From Oxytricha trifallax (taxonomy: Eukaryota > Ciliophora > Spirotrichea > Sporadotrichida > Oxytrichidae): a stretch of DNA of 64,000 nucleotides. The translations under genes and the position numbers were made by a program. Below the pieces are notes generated by a model, which was not told where the DNA came from, did not search any database, and was given only the letters and a program-made list of their open reading frames with translations. Positions 13,501-25,600 of the stretch are shown piece after piece (within the stretch, counting starts at the first letter, position 1; every line of letters begins with the position of its first letter). The stretch covers positions 62,001-126,000 of the forward strand of contig ARYC01000355.1 in assembly GCA_000711775.1 (NCBI GenBank). The letters run 5' to 3'.

Positions 13501-16500
13501 TTCATCAGTAACTTCTTCATTTTCATGATCAAAGAAGTACACACTTTTCTCTATACCTTTGATTGATGGATAAGTTTTCACTCTTGCATCATCTTCTAAG
13601 TTTGGATAGAGAAATCTTATCATTTCAGATATTTCAGGCCTCATTCGTCTCTGATTAGATAAAGTAACGTATTCAAAGTTATTCTTGACAAGTCTTTCAA
13701 AGAGAGACATGCTCAAATTGTAGTTCTTTTCTAACTCAAAAACTGCAGGTGAAGGTCTCAGTTATTAATGGTCTCCTATAAGAACCAATTACTCAGTTTT
13801 TTCACTAAGGGCAGTTAGAATATGAGCTTCGAAAACTTCAGCCGCTTCTTCAACTATAACTATGGAGAAGTTTTGGTTTTTAAGAATATCATTGAATTTT
13901 GCGCAACCAGTAGTAGTCATAGCAACGATGTCAACTTCAGCTATCGCTTTGACTTAAGTCATTTGATCTAGCTACTTTCTTTGTTTAAATAGTCTTTCGT
14001 ATTTGTTGAGGAGCTCAGTAATTTCTCTAGAACTTACATCATTCTTATTTTTGCAATAGTAATTATTAAGAGACCATCTTTGCTGAAGACTAAGATTAAA
14101 AGGTTCAAAGAATTAGCTTTGAGGATAAACTGCTTAATAGAAAATAAGAAATTTTACCAATATAAATTTTAATACCGTTTTCCTTATTAGAAGCATTCCT
14201 CAATAGTCTTTGAACTTCCATAAAATGGGTTGTGAAACTTGTAATTGTAAAGCTATGTCAGTAAATTATACTTCTCCTGTAGCTTTTCTTACATTCTCTT
14301 CTTTTCTTTGGATAAAACGATCATGTCCTCTTCATCGTCAATAAATTGATCAAGCTCTCTTTGGTCGACATCATCGTCATTGAAATCTTCAAAGTCCATA
14401 GTTTAAAAATCATTTAATAATTAAAAGCACAATTCCAAATTGCGTCCTTATCCAAACATCTTGTGCATATAGTTATACATCAATTAGTCCAAGCCAAAAT
14501 AGAACACAAACATCCTAATCTTTGGTAATGATATTATTAAAGTACTGGGTAACTTTCTTATGAATTTCCTTAGCTTGTTTATTTCCAGTGTTTTCTTGTT
14601 GCATCTATCTCAATACTTAAATGAGTTGTTTTTTGAATGCTTCGCTGATATCCTCTACAAGATCCACTGCCCCTTCATTGGTTATTTGTGAATGAATAAT
14701 TCCCATAGAATCAAGCTAGAAATTAATCTTTTTACTGGTAAACTGCTCTGATATCTCATTTATTTGTTAAATTGTTTCTCCGTAGCTTCTAGGATACTTG
14801 ATCCCTTTATTCTTAATATACTCTCTGATTTGATGTTGTTTTAGAACTTCATCTTTGCATCTTCCACCAAATCTCAAGAAACTCTAGGTATACTTGCTTA
14901 TTAAGTTCAAGAACTAATCTAAGGCGTGGTTAGTATAACAGACTAGAAGAATAGGACCTTTCTTTTCTCTCCATAAATCTCTGTTCTCGATCATTAACCT
15001 GACATAATAAGGAAAAAATCAATAAATATATATATACAGTATCATAATTTTAGTAAAAACGATTGTTAGCATTTCTATTTATAATTTGTCGATCTAATGC
15101 AAATTGTTTTTTTAAATAGATATAAGTTTTATTATTACCTATTATAATATTTTATTAAGTAATTTTTTATCTAATTAAAAAGGGAATCGAGAAACATAAA
15201 ATAAATAATTTTAATTTGATTAGAATTGTAATTCTGATCGAAGTAAAAATTTTAATTTTTTTTATTTTAAGTATTAATTCATTTTCTCTTATTGAGAAAG
15301 ATAATGCAGGAAATATTTTTAGACTTAATTTTTGGATTATTTTAAGTCCCACAAACTTATATACATAACACTAGAAATACTTGATATTTTATATAATGTT
15401 CCCCCACATAAGTCTTTCCAGTTCCTGGAGGCCCTTAAATTATTGCCAACTCTTTATATAGGCAAGTTCTGACAGCCTTCGTTTAAGATTAATCAAATTT
15501 CGCTTGTTAAATGCCGAAGTTAACGCTTTGGTAGAATTCCATAAGTTTATTTTACATATCTAATTCTCCCATGAGCTTAGGTTCATCAATATTGTATTTA
15601 AATAACTAAAAGCTTGAATATTTTGGCTCTAATCACCAATCAAGTATTTCTTAAAAGGCAAATCCTCCCATTTGTCCATATCTTTAAGTTTTTATAGCAC
15701 GTGCTTGTATGATTCGAAGTAAGCAGTTGACTCTATCATCTTGAATTGAGATCCCTTGTTTTTAAGATAGAAATCTAAGACTGTATCTTATGTATCTCTG
15801 ATATTAAATTACTCTTCATCTGAACTATCTGAATTTTAGGCTTCGTTCTCTTATAAGATAAGTTCTACAGTGATATCTGCGAAGTGATTTATTCTTTAGG
15901 TTTCAGTCATTTAAATATATTAAATAGAAATAAATTCTTCTTTGATCTCTTTCAACAACGATGCAGAAATTAATGCTCTTGAAGTTGTCATTGCTCATCA
16001 TCAATAAAGACCCAGCTAGCAATATACAATAATTATATATAATTTGAGATTGAAAATTGAATTGCAATTTATCAAATTTTTAATAATTAGGATGTTTAAA
16101 TTCTATTATTGTTAATGTTTTATCATTTATATATAATGATGTTTTTATTTTATAACATAACAATATTTTTATTTTACAGGCTATTAAAGAGGTTTTAGTT
16201 TATAAAAAATTAAGTTTATATAACTTTTTCTTTTATTTAAAAATATTTTTGAGAATATTAAAGAAATATAAATAATTATTAAAACTTCTATCAATCTCTT
16301 TGATGATACCCAATTTTATGTTCTATCATCGTGGATTCTTAATTTCATAGTAAGTCCTTGATGGACTCTTGTTATAAACTTTTAAATGATCAAAATCTTT
16401 TTGATTTTTTAGATAATAATATATTGACATCATTAACAGTGACATTTATACCCTGATTCCTAATAGTCATTAATACTTGTTTAAATAAAAATAAAAACAC

Positions 16501-18779
16501 CAAATTTATTGAAAATACTAACATATACTTTAAAAAAATGTTTTATAAAATATAAGGTTTGATTATCGAACAATCTGCAGCCACTATTTCTAAGTTCGTT
16601 CTTGAATTCCTTCTAGTTCAGATGTACTGACCTAATTCATTAACTTTTACACAAAAAAATGAACTTACTTTTACATTAATTTGAGTCCACGCCTTAAAGG
16701 GTCTATTGCATCTTCTCTTAGTAATCTGAAAATTAAATCTAGATAATCATGAGCATCTCTGAATCTTCCGCCTTTTGCAGGAATTGGTCTTATGAAAGAA
16801 ATTAATTTATGACTTTTATTTATTTTAAAGGCTTGCCTGGTTGTGTAATAATATTTAATAAAACTAAAAGTAAGCTCTTGCAAAGTAGGTATGATACTAA
16901 TATTTTGAAAGTCATCAGGTGGTTAAAGCTTGTATAACAATAATCATTAATTTATTGAATAATTACCTTGATAATACTCTTCATCCCTATTTTAAGCGGC
17001 TACTCTTCTTTCTTATTTAATTTACTGATTCTGAAACTTTTCCTGAATAATTAAAACTCTTGCATTTTTCTTTTTTTCTTTGAGTTATTTTGACATGAGA
17101 TTTAATTCATTCACTGTTCCTTATGAGTTTCCAAAGATATCAGAAAAAAATATATTAAATTTATCAAATCTTTACTTAAGAAAGGGGAGCTCGTCCTTTA
17201 CATAGCTCCTTATGTTAGCTATTGGGAACATAAAACGCAATAAAATGTAAAAAAATTGCGAATAAATAAAATTATCACTACAGATACTTCAAATTTATGA
17301 CACCATCTAATCATAAGAAATTTATTTATGGTAAAACTTAAAATTATTGTAAAATTATAAATTTAATTTCAACGAATTTACAGATTACATTTTTATATCA
17401 CATTATTGCCTATTCTACTTTTAATTAATAAGTGAGGCTTTATCTGCTTAAGACCGAAACTTATCAAGCAAAATATCGAAGACTTATATCATAGCTTTAA
17501 GGTCTTCAAGACGTTCAAGATAACTAGAAAAGTTTCTTACATTTTAACTAAATTCAGAGAAGTACTTTAACGCAATATTTTAGTAGAAATTTGAAGCATT
17601 AAAAGAAGAGTTTTTAATATTTATAGATTTAAATCTTATTTAATGAAGAGTAGATGTTATTCTTAAGATCTTAGTATGTCAAAGACTTATCCAAAAGTAA
17701 CTTTTGTAATAGCCTGATAAATAGTGAGTACAAGCCAACTGAAAAATTTGTAATATTTATTGAATCAGCCAAAGAGGGATAATCTATAAGTTTTTCAACA
17801 ATCTGATCAGAACTGAGCTAAAGAATCGCTTCCAAATCTTTATAAGATATAAATCTTGTTTTTTTATTTGCAAAACCTTAGGAATATTTGCTGCCAAAAT
17901 TTTAGGGTTTTCTGTCAGTGTGTGGTTTGAAATCTTATTTGTACTGCTTTGGTTTTGAATCCCTATTTTACTCTCTATTATATTTTGTAAAGATATCTTC
18001 TTCGTCTGAGCTTTGTTACTTGACAAATCTTGAAGATTTTCCCGATCTATTTAATAAAATTAATTGAATATTTACTTACTCTCTAGCAGCTCCTCGCCCT
18101 CTAAAACTACCTCTGCCTCCTCTTCTCGGATAAGATTTTAATTCTTCCTTTTCCTCTTCAACTTATTCTATTATAATTTGGATGTTAAGTATTAAAAAAG
18201 TATGACTCATGAACTAAATTATTTACAGTATTGGGAATATTTGTTGTACTTTTTTATAATAATAATTATATAATGTAAATTTTAAATAGCTCAGATGCTT
18301 ACCAAATCTAGGATTTACGATAAAACATAAAGAATAGAGTAAAATAAAAGATTAATTAATTTTTTTTAAAAAAAACTAATTTTAATCTGTGGGAGGAAAT
18401 GCTTATCATTAAAATATTAATTATTATTCTTAATATAAAACAAAAACTTTTTTTAATAGGTATAAAGTTTAACATGTAGTTTTTATCTGGAAAAAAAGTG
18501 GTAGATTAGGACAAAAACTTGATAAAATATATAAACAACAAAATAAAAAAAATTAATCATCAACTTTTTCAAAAGTGTTATGCTCATTTATTTTGATCAT
18601 ATTTGGTTTATGAATTTTTCCTATTTTCTAAATTATTTTATATAATTGTTAGTTGAAGCTTACTTACCGCCTTTATTTAAGTTTGGTCGCTCTAATTGTT
18701 TGAACTAGTTATCTTCGTTGTTTGTCTAGTTTATATTTAATCTTTGCATTTGCCGATTTATGTTGCCGAAACTCTCCAT
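10573..18779 (-). CDS. ZNFX1-like: ZNFX1-type helicase, copy 1
   Basis: Read from ATG 18779 ([17 protein letters not shown]) to TGA 10575-10573, with many short GT-AG introns (for example 10968-10936) and at least one IES. Order on the minus strand: RG-rich tail ([15 protein letters not shown], about 18135-18085); helical ARM-like region; P-loop GPPGTGKT (about 15440-15405); [10 protein letters not shown] (about 14930); Walker B-like VIVEEAAE (about 13865-13840); QLRPSPAV (about 13765); RRMRPE (about 13650); [12 protein letters not shown] (about 13300-13265); VALSRAKHG (about 13205-13180); NFX1-type Cys/His fingers (about 12960-11750, for example [12 protein letters not shown]); CLRYQSQINS linker (about 11420); and C-terminal RZ finger [16 protein letters not shown] with [10 protein letters not shown] (about 10830-10700). 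This is the full ZNFX1 architecture with helicase motifs intact. ZNFX1 homologues bind RNA and act in antiviral sensing or small-RNA silencing; role here inferred. Confidence 0.88.
15004..15397. mobile_element. IES in ZNFX1 copy 1, pointer ATAAT
   Basis: Copy 2 reads without a break from the P-loop into [11 protein letters not shown]. Copy 1 is interrupted at the same codon by 389 bp of AT-rich sequence. ATAAT occurs at both edges (15004-15008 and 15393-15397); deleting one copy plus the insert gives exactly the copy 2 arrangement. The insert has no GT-AG ends on the coding strand. An open frame inside it (about 15167-15352, minus) is AT-rich and not credible as a gene. Confidence 0.88.
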
Positions 18780-19377
18780 TTGTTGAGTTTATTAAGATAC
18801 GAAAAGCTTTTAAATTGAAAAATATATAGTTTTATAATTATTAAAATCTAATCAGGATTCCCTTTTATACCTTGAATTTGGTATATTAGTTTTTTTATTT
18901 ACATTAAATTCAAAAAATTTTAAGTTGTAAATACTAAAAATATCAAATTACGTTTATGGTATGAAATAATTATAGATATTATTTGTACTAGTAATGTAGT
19001 TTACAATTAAATAATAATGATGTAGTAAGGGAGAGTCCTTAATTTATACGTTCTTACCTATAAAGATTTTACCGCACTATCCTTTTCGCATATATTATCT
19101 TTTGTAGATTAAATTTGAAACATAAGAAATAAAAATTCAATCAATTTTTTTAAATTAGTAAGTTAAATATTATGAATTTGTCTTAAATTAGACTTTTAAG
19201 TTAAAAGGTTTTAAATATTTTCAGATTTTTTTTACTTTTCTGAGAAAAATTCAAGTTGCCTTATTTTCATAATACATATACCTTAATTATAATATATCTT
19301 ATTATAAATGAATATATTTTATTAATATTTAAATATTTGGCACTTAATTAATTATATTATAAGTTATAATAATTATT
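18780..19377. other. AT-rich spacer between ZNFX1 copy 1 and the TBE remnant
   Basis: Upstream region of copy 1, running to the C4A4 terminus of the transposon remnant. A promoter would be expected here, but I can identify no element with confidence. Confidence 0.5.
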
Positions 19378-19393
19378 AAAACCCCAAAACCCC
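19378..19393 (+). repeat. Telomere-type C4A4 repeat at a transposon terminus
   Basis: AAAACCCCAAAACCCC, two units of the hypotrich telomere repeat. It lies just outside a TBE-like coding frame and is not at a chromosome end, as coding sequence continues on both sides. In TBE elements this repeat forms the outer end of the terminal inverted repeat. Confidence 0.85.
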
Positions 19394-19548
19394 TGAAGTT
19401 GTTTGATTGAATTTTTGATTGATAAAAGTAGACTTTTAGTGTACAATTTATTAGGGTTTATGTAGGGGTTTAATGTTTAAATATTAGTATTTTAAGTGAG
19501 TATAACTAGCGAGTTTTTAATATATTTCACACAAACATAAGCTTAGAG

Positions 19549-20941
19549 TCATGTGGCAGTTCTCTGAATTATATCTTTCTAAATTTATGAATGATTGTTT
19601 CTATTTTTGTTAATTCTCTTAGCTTAGCTTGATAATAGTTGAGTATGCATGTTCTCTGAGACCTCCGTTTATTTTATTTTTATCAAGATATTATTTGATT
19701 CTCTGCTTAGAATCTCTCTCACCCCTTCAGCTAAAAAAATCGTTTCTTGCCATGTCGCTCTCTATTATTATTGCTAGAGCCCAGATATCTCAATAAGTGT
19801 ATCTATCTCTCTGGGAACTATCCAGGAGTGCCGTATATATTTCCTAATGCATAAGCTAGCCTCTTTGAGCTCTGTTGAAATCAATAATATAAACTCTAAT
19901 AGGCTGAAAGTTCGTCATGAAGTCTCTATGAAAATAGCCAAGCTTGTGAAGCTCTTCAATACCCTCAACTATTTGCTACACTATCTAGCCAATTTATCTT
20001 TGGCATCTATTGTCAGATAAAAATTCTCTGTAAGTCATCTCGAGTAGAGGAAGTCTAAATGCAACATGATCTTTTCCAAATAGTATAGCATCTAGCTAAA
20101 TAATATGCTTACACTCTCTAAACTTTGCTTGCTATAGAGTATAATACTCATTAGCAAATTCCATTTGGAACTTGTCATCAGCAAGGAAGTAATTGAATGG
20201 ATATATCTTGTAAGCATATTAGTCATTAGTATTGACTCTCTTCTCTATTTTATCTTCAAGAAATAGGTAGCTTTCTAGGCAAGAATCTAAGTCAATAATT
20301 TTTAATATGGGAATCTTCATTGCCTCTATTTTAACCATGATTTTATTGATCTCAGAGACTGGAAAGTTCTTGACTGCTTTCTTCATTTTAACTTACTTCT
20401 AGACTTCAACTCTAAGAGACTCCATTGGATTTCTTGATCTTCTCTTTTAGAGGAATCTATTCCCTGTAGGTTCATGAATAAAGACAAAACTTTAATTGTA
20501 ATTTTTCTTTAAGTGCACTTTGAGGTCTCTAGTATGAGAATATAGCTTCTCACAGAACTCACAGACATAGTTCCCATCTTTCTTTTAATGCTTGAGATAT
20601 AATCTTGGCATATCGTTGTGTATATCTCTCAAGTTTCTCTTATAAGTTGACTTGTAAGGGAAAACTTTATTACATTCTTTGCATTAATAGTCAACTTTGC
20701 CTGGTATTTATTCATGCTCTATGGCGGGTTGTTTAACCTCTACCTCAATTTGCACAGCTTCTTTGATAACCTCCTACTTAATTTATATTTAAATCTCAAA
20801 GCTAGACTACTCAAAGTTGTCATAAGTAGGCTCCCACTGAGAACAAGCGTCTCTGGTCTTTACTTTTCTTAGTTGCTGGAATGATAACTTTTATTGACTT
20901 GATCCAAGTAATGCGGCTCTTCTCAAAAGTTTAGAGCTCAT
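19549..20941 (-). pseudogene. TBE 57-kDa type protein: C2H2 zinc fingers plus kinase-like domain, broken
   Basis: Starts at ATG 20941. Two C2H2-like fingers come first: YQCKECNKVFPYKSTYKRN (its last ligands may be RNLRDIH) and YVCEFCEKLYSHTRDLKVH. A protein-kinase fold follows, with IVEGIEELHKLGYFHRDF (catalytic-loop HRD), then VYIIDFNRAQ, where the usual DFG is DFN. A TGA at 19790-19792 interrupts subdomain IX just before DIWALAIII. Downstream, a slip in the T-run near 19735 moves the sensible frame (FLAEGVREILSRE) to another phase. One stop plus one frameshift indicate a pseudogene of a mobile-element protein. Readthrough of TGA is possible but less likely given the frameshift. Confidence 0.75.
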
Positions 20942-21118
20942 TTTAGTTTTCTAATATATTTTATTATAATAATGATAAAATCTACCGAGATAAACTATTA
21001 TAGTAGAGTATAAGACACTCTGGTAGTTTCTTTGCTGAGAGGTAAGAAAATTAAATAACCATAGAAGACTTTAAGTTGACATATTTTATGAGAATTTTAT
21101 ATGTTTTTTTAAATTAAA

Positions 21119-21310
21119 ATACTCCTAATGAAGTTTTGTTTCTCTAGTAGGTGCTCCAAATGAAATTTGAACTTAATTTGGAGGTAAAGTTATTAAACAT
21201 TTTTTAATTTAATATGCTCCTAATTAAGTTTTAACCTTAAAATTTAACTCCTAATTAAGTTTGAACTTAATTTGGAGGACATCCTAAAACAATTAAACAT
21301 TATTAGGAGG
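21119..21310. repeat. Short direct and inverted repeats between the divergent TBE frames
   Basis: The motif CTCCTAATTAAGTTT and its near-complement AACTTAATTTGGAG recur several times, for example as adjoining arms at about 21247-21279. The stretch lies between the two diverging TBE frames, so it may hold their promoters; that is inference. Confidence 0.5.
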
Positions 21311-21506
21311 AATTTAATGGAGATAGATTGATAAAAATGGAAATCAATCAGTGAAACTTGGAGCAAGCTTTTCAATGCTTCTCCGCATATCTTTTCAAGG
21401 TTGACCTCCAGTAGGTCCTCCCTATTTAGTATTAAGATTTTAATAAACTTAGAATGGATATCCATAATTTTAAATTTCATTAACATTTCTAGAAAGAGGA
21501 AGCAAG

Positions 21507-21960
21507 ATGGAGTCTATGAATGATGCAATGAAGAGAATTTAATCTCAAGATTTAATAGGAAAATTTCGAAGTAAAGAGTACCGTTCTTAAGTAAGATTAA
21601 TAAATCCATTATAGTTGGATTGTTCTTGCCAACTTAGGAGGGAACTAAAATCTCATTCTTAAAAGCCTTACTGAGTGAAGAGAAAAAAGCTTTTAAGTCT
21701 AATGAAATTAGGATGATAGAGATACCTAACTACCCTGAAATATCAGTTACAAACCTATATGACGATGCTATGAGCGATCCGGACGTAGCTCTCTACCTTC
21801 CATCAAAGCTACAGCTCTCTAATAAGTTGCCTAGAGAGAAACTTCTTCTTTGGTGTTCTTGCAACTCTGAAACCTGAGTACTTAAATGAAGTTATTTAAG
21901 AAGCTCATAAAAAACGCTACAGCATCTACCCATAAACACAATTTCAATTAAGTATATATT
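21507..21960 (+). pseudogene. TBE-associated frame (22-kDa ORF candidate), broken
   Basis: Open from ATG 21507 (MESMNDAMKRIQSQDLIGKF) but only in pieces. The sensible text continues in shifted frames: GTKISFLKALLSEEKKAF, IPNYPEISVTNLYDDAMSD, LPSKLQLSNKLPREK, and then, after another shift near 21845, FFGVLATLKPEYLNEVIQEA. At least two frameshifts are needed to read it through. It is divergent from the zinc finger-kinase frame and within the same element. Assignment to the TBE 22-kDa frame rests on position only; I cannot confirm it from sequence. Confidence 0.5.
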
Positions 21961-22677
21961 ATAATTTAGAAATATTTAATATTTTAAAAAGATTTAATAT
22001 AGAAAATTTGTTTACAAATTGAATTATTTTTTGATAAAAATTATAATTACCTTAATTTTATTTCCCTTTACTTTTATTTAGCTCTAAATGATTTTATAAA
22101 TTCAAGAATTGAAAAGGAATCAAGATGCTTTTTATATATAAAAATTAATAGGGAAAAAATAATAAATTTATAAACAATTTATAAATACAAAAATTCTAAA
22201 AATCAAATTTTATTAGTTTATTTAATTAATATTGTTAATTTTATAGTATCAACTGTTAAATTTCTTCTAAGAAACGTTTAGCATTAATTGTTTTGATTAT
22301 AAAATAATTTGAAAAGTTAAAGGTTATAATTAAAATTCATTTGGAGATAAATTTAGATTTGACAAAATATCATATACTAACTTTAAATTTCATATAGTTT
22401 GAGCTGAATTGAAAAATTATAAAAGTGAGGAATTATTCAATTAAATTAAATTTAAATTAAATAATTTATTTAGATTATTCAACAAAGCGTTTTTTTAAAG
22501 AATTAATGAGCTTCTCCACATTATTTGTATTAATTTTATATTGGCAAATAAATCAGCACCTGAAAAAACTATAAATATGAACAAATTAATTTTTTATAAA
22601 ATAATAATGCTAATTTAATTTAAATCTGAGAATCATAAAATTAATAAAAATCTTAAACTTGATGTTAATTTTAAACA
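21961..22677. other. AT-rich spacer before ZNFX1 copy 2
   Basis: Very AT-rich with no credible frame, RNA gene or recognisable transposon end. The missing second C4A4 end of the TBE remnant was looked for here and not found. Confidence 0.6.
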
Positions 22678-25600
22678 TCAAAAATGTTAATTTAGATTAA
22701 CTTATCCATTGAGAACTTGTTAATCAAATCCATGAGGATCCCAAGCAGGTCTCTATGAACCATCAATCTCACCGGCATGTTAATTTCCTGAAGCAAGTGA
22801 ATGATTTGAGCCTCCTATGATAGCTCCACAATCAGGGCATTTACTCTATTCCATTGCACCTCCACACTCTCCAATTGCATAGTAATGACCATTAGGACAC
22901 TTGAAAAATCTACCATTTCCTAGACCCATAGCATTTACTATCATCTAAGCTGTCTCCTTGAAATTATAGTCTTTATCCATAATTTCAGCTTTCTTTCTCA
23001 TCTCAGATTTGATAGAGTCCTCTACAATAAACTTTAAATATAATAATGCAGTTTTACTATAAATGAAACCTAAATAAACTTTGATTTGAGTATTTTGTAT
23101 ATTGATACCCTGCAGAAACTAACAAAATCTTAATAGAGATATTCAGGTTAATGAGTGTCTGAATATACTCTGAAAGTCACTATAAAACTTAGAAGCTCTA
23201 GTTTAATAGCACAATTTCTCAAAAGTCCTTCACTACTTCCAGCTTTTTAATACAATAATGCCCATTATTAAAGCAGCTTTTTAATCTAATATATATCCGT
23301 AGTAATGTAATTTTCAGCTCTCTTTTGGAGTGAGTAATTTAGTTAATTTTTAGCATTGAAAATAATTCTAGAAATAAGAAAACAATCTAAAAGGAGAATT
23401 AAAATATATTTAAAAACCGCAACTATGTCTCAACCGGTTTCTTTTGGAGTTAAACTAAGTTAATATTTTTTGTTATTGAATTGTATATGTTATAAAGTTT
23501 AATCACACTTGGTTGCTAAATTATCGTACTGCTTCATTAACTATAAATGTGATTAAATGTTCTTAATCTTTATTTGATTCATATCTTAAAGAGTGGAATT
23601 GATTTAGCTTTGATATCTTAAACATTTCTTAATAGGTGTTTTACATTTTGGACATTCTGCAAATTTATAATTTAAATTTAAATTATAAATTTTACCTGTC
23701 CTTCATTCCTAGATGTTTAGGAGTGATTATATAAATCAATAATTGTACATTAAATCTTTATATATTAATATCCTTATTGTTTGAATGAATTTATCAAGGG
23801 AAGAAGATTCCAAAATGTGACCACAGTCTATCACAACAAACTTTGCTTTATCTTCATCTTCTGTTCCAAAGAAAATTTCGAAGGTTTCATTAACATAAAA
23901 AACAAATTGATCATGCTAAGGCTAACAAATTTTACAAACTTTTGGACAACTATCTCCACATAATCCAATGCACCTATGACCACATTTGAGAATTTTTGAG
24001 CATCTTGATTGGCATAGCTTCTTGTTACAAGGCTAGCTGCATTTCTTTTCGCATTTGAAATGTTCGCAATTTATTTCACATTGCTCCATACTTTTTTTCC
24101 CAATAAAATTGTATAAATTATGATACAAAGCACACAGGGTTCATAGCATTTCTTGGGGCATTTGCTATGAACACATTTTGTTTCACATTTCAGTTAGCAA
24201 AGCATTGACTGCTTCCCACAAGTAGATTTGTTAGTATGACCACATTAGAACACATTGTCTATTTTTTCATTGCAAATTCCATGAAAATCTTTCATTTAGC
24301 ATTCACCACATTTTTCTTTGCAAAAATGTCCACAATCTAGCTTTGCTCCACATATTTTAGGACATCCGTGCTTATCAGTCAAGGCAAATTCTTCAGGATC
24401 CAGATAACATTTAATCTCATGATTGTGCCCACAAGGCAATGTCTTTTCCACATTTACTCCGCATTTTTATTTTTCACAGTCTTATTTTAAAAGTTAATTA
24501 TAAATATAAATAAAACCCATTCTAATATTTGTGAAAATAAAGTTTGAGGGGTTTCGATACATATTTGAAATTTTTCCATTTATAAAATATAAAATTAAAT
24601 TCTTCAAATTTGATATTATTTTGTTACTTCGCTAATTTGATATATGATAGATTTTTAAAACATTGGAATATGTTTATTTCTTTACGACAAATGTTAAAAT
24701 ATACTTAAAAGCTATTTTTTTGTTACTTTTGTTGATATAATAAAATATATGGAATATTATGAAATTTAATTTAAACACAGAAGTTTATATAAGTTTGTAT
24801 GATCCTTTAATTTTTATTCTTTAGGTTAATTAAATAAAAACTTTATGTTAAAATTGTAATAAATAAACTTGTTATTTATTTTCTTAATAATTTCATAATA
24901 TATTTTAATAGAAAATTTGATTGTGTATTTTTCATTATAAATTATATTATTTAATTTTTATATAGAAAATTAATATTTTAAAATATTTTCATATCGATGT
25001 TAAATATCAGGTTTATCCTTAAAATATAATATCATATAAATCTACATAGCAATCTTTCGTACATTTGTGACCGCATGGTTTAACTAAAACGCAAATTTTA
25101 TAATTTTATTGAAAAGATAAAATATAAATATAATTAATTGATAAAAAATCTAAAAATAATGAAGTTCAAGCATTTACAGTTCATTATATCATTATATTGA
25201 AGCTGAAAATATCGCTTTATATTATAACTATTTTTTTTATTTTATTAATAATCTTTTGGTAATATAAAAGCTTAACCCATTAATTATTTAATTCTAATGA
25301 ATTTTTTTATTTTATAATATATATATATATATATATTACTACTACTTTTAAAAATACTGCATTGCTTTATTTCGCAAGGTGATTTGCATTAAGCTTTTTC
25401 AAATTCTGAACACTGGACATTCTGATTATGCTAACATTTATCGAAAATTTTCTCAACAATTTGTCTGCAAGGTTGTAATTGCCCTTTGCATTAGAAACAT
25501 TTATAGTTACATTTATGACCACATTTATGTTCTCTTTCACAAGATTTCAAGCATTTATACTTGCTATGTCCAGTAGAATCAAGAATAGTTTACTCATAAT

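Larger units (their letters stand above)
19378..21960. mobile_element. Decayed TBE-like transposon (telomere-bearing element)
   Basis: One end carries AAAACCCCAAAACCCC (19378-19393), the telomere-type repeat that terminates TBE transposons of Oxytricha. Next to it, minus strand, is a C2H2 zinc finger plus kinase-like frame, the combination known for the TBE 57-kDa protein. A divergent plus-strand frame lies at 21507-21960, in a position that could correspond to the TBE 22-kDa frame. No DDE transposase frame and no second C4A4 end are visible, so the element is truncated. Both frames are broken. It sits between copies 1 and 2 of the helicase family. Identification rests on the end sequence and domain pairing, not on a search. 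Confidence 0.75.
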
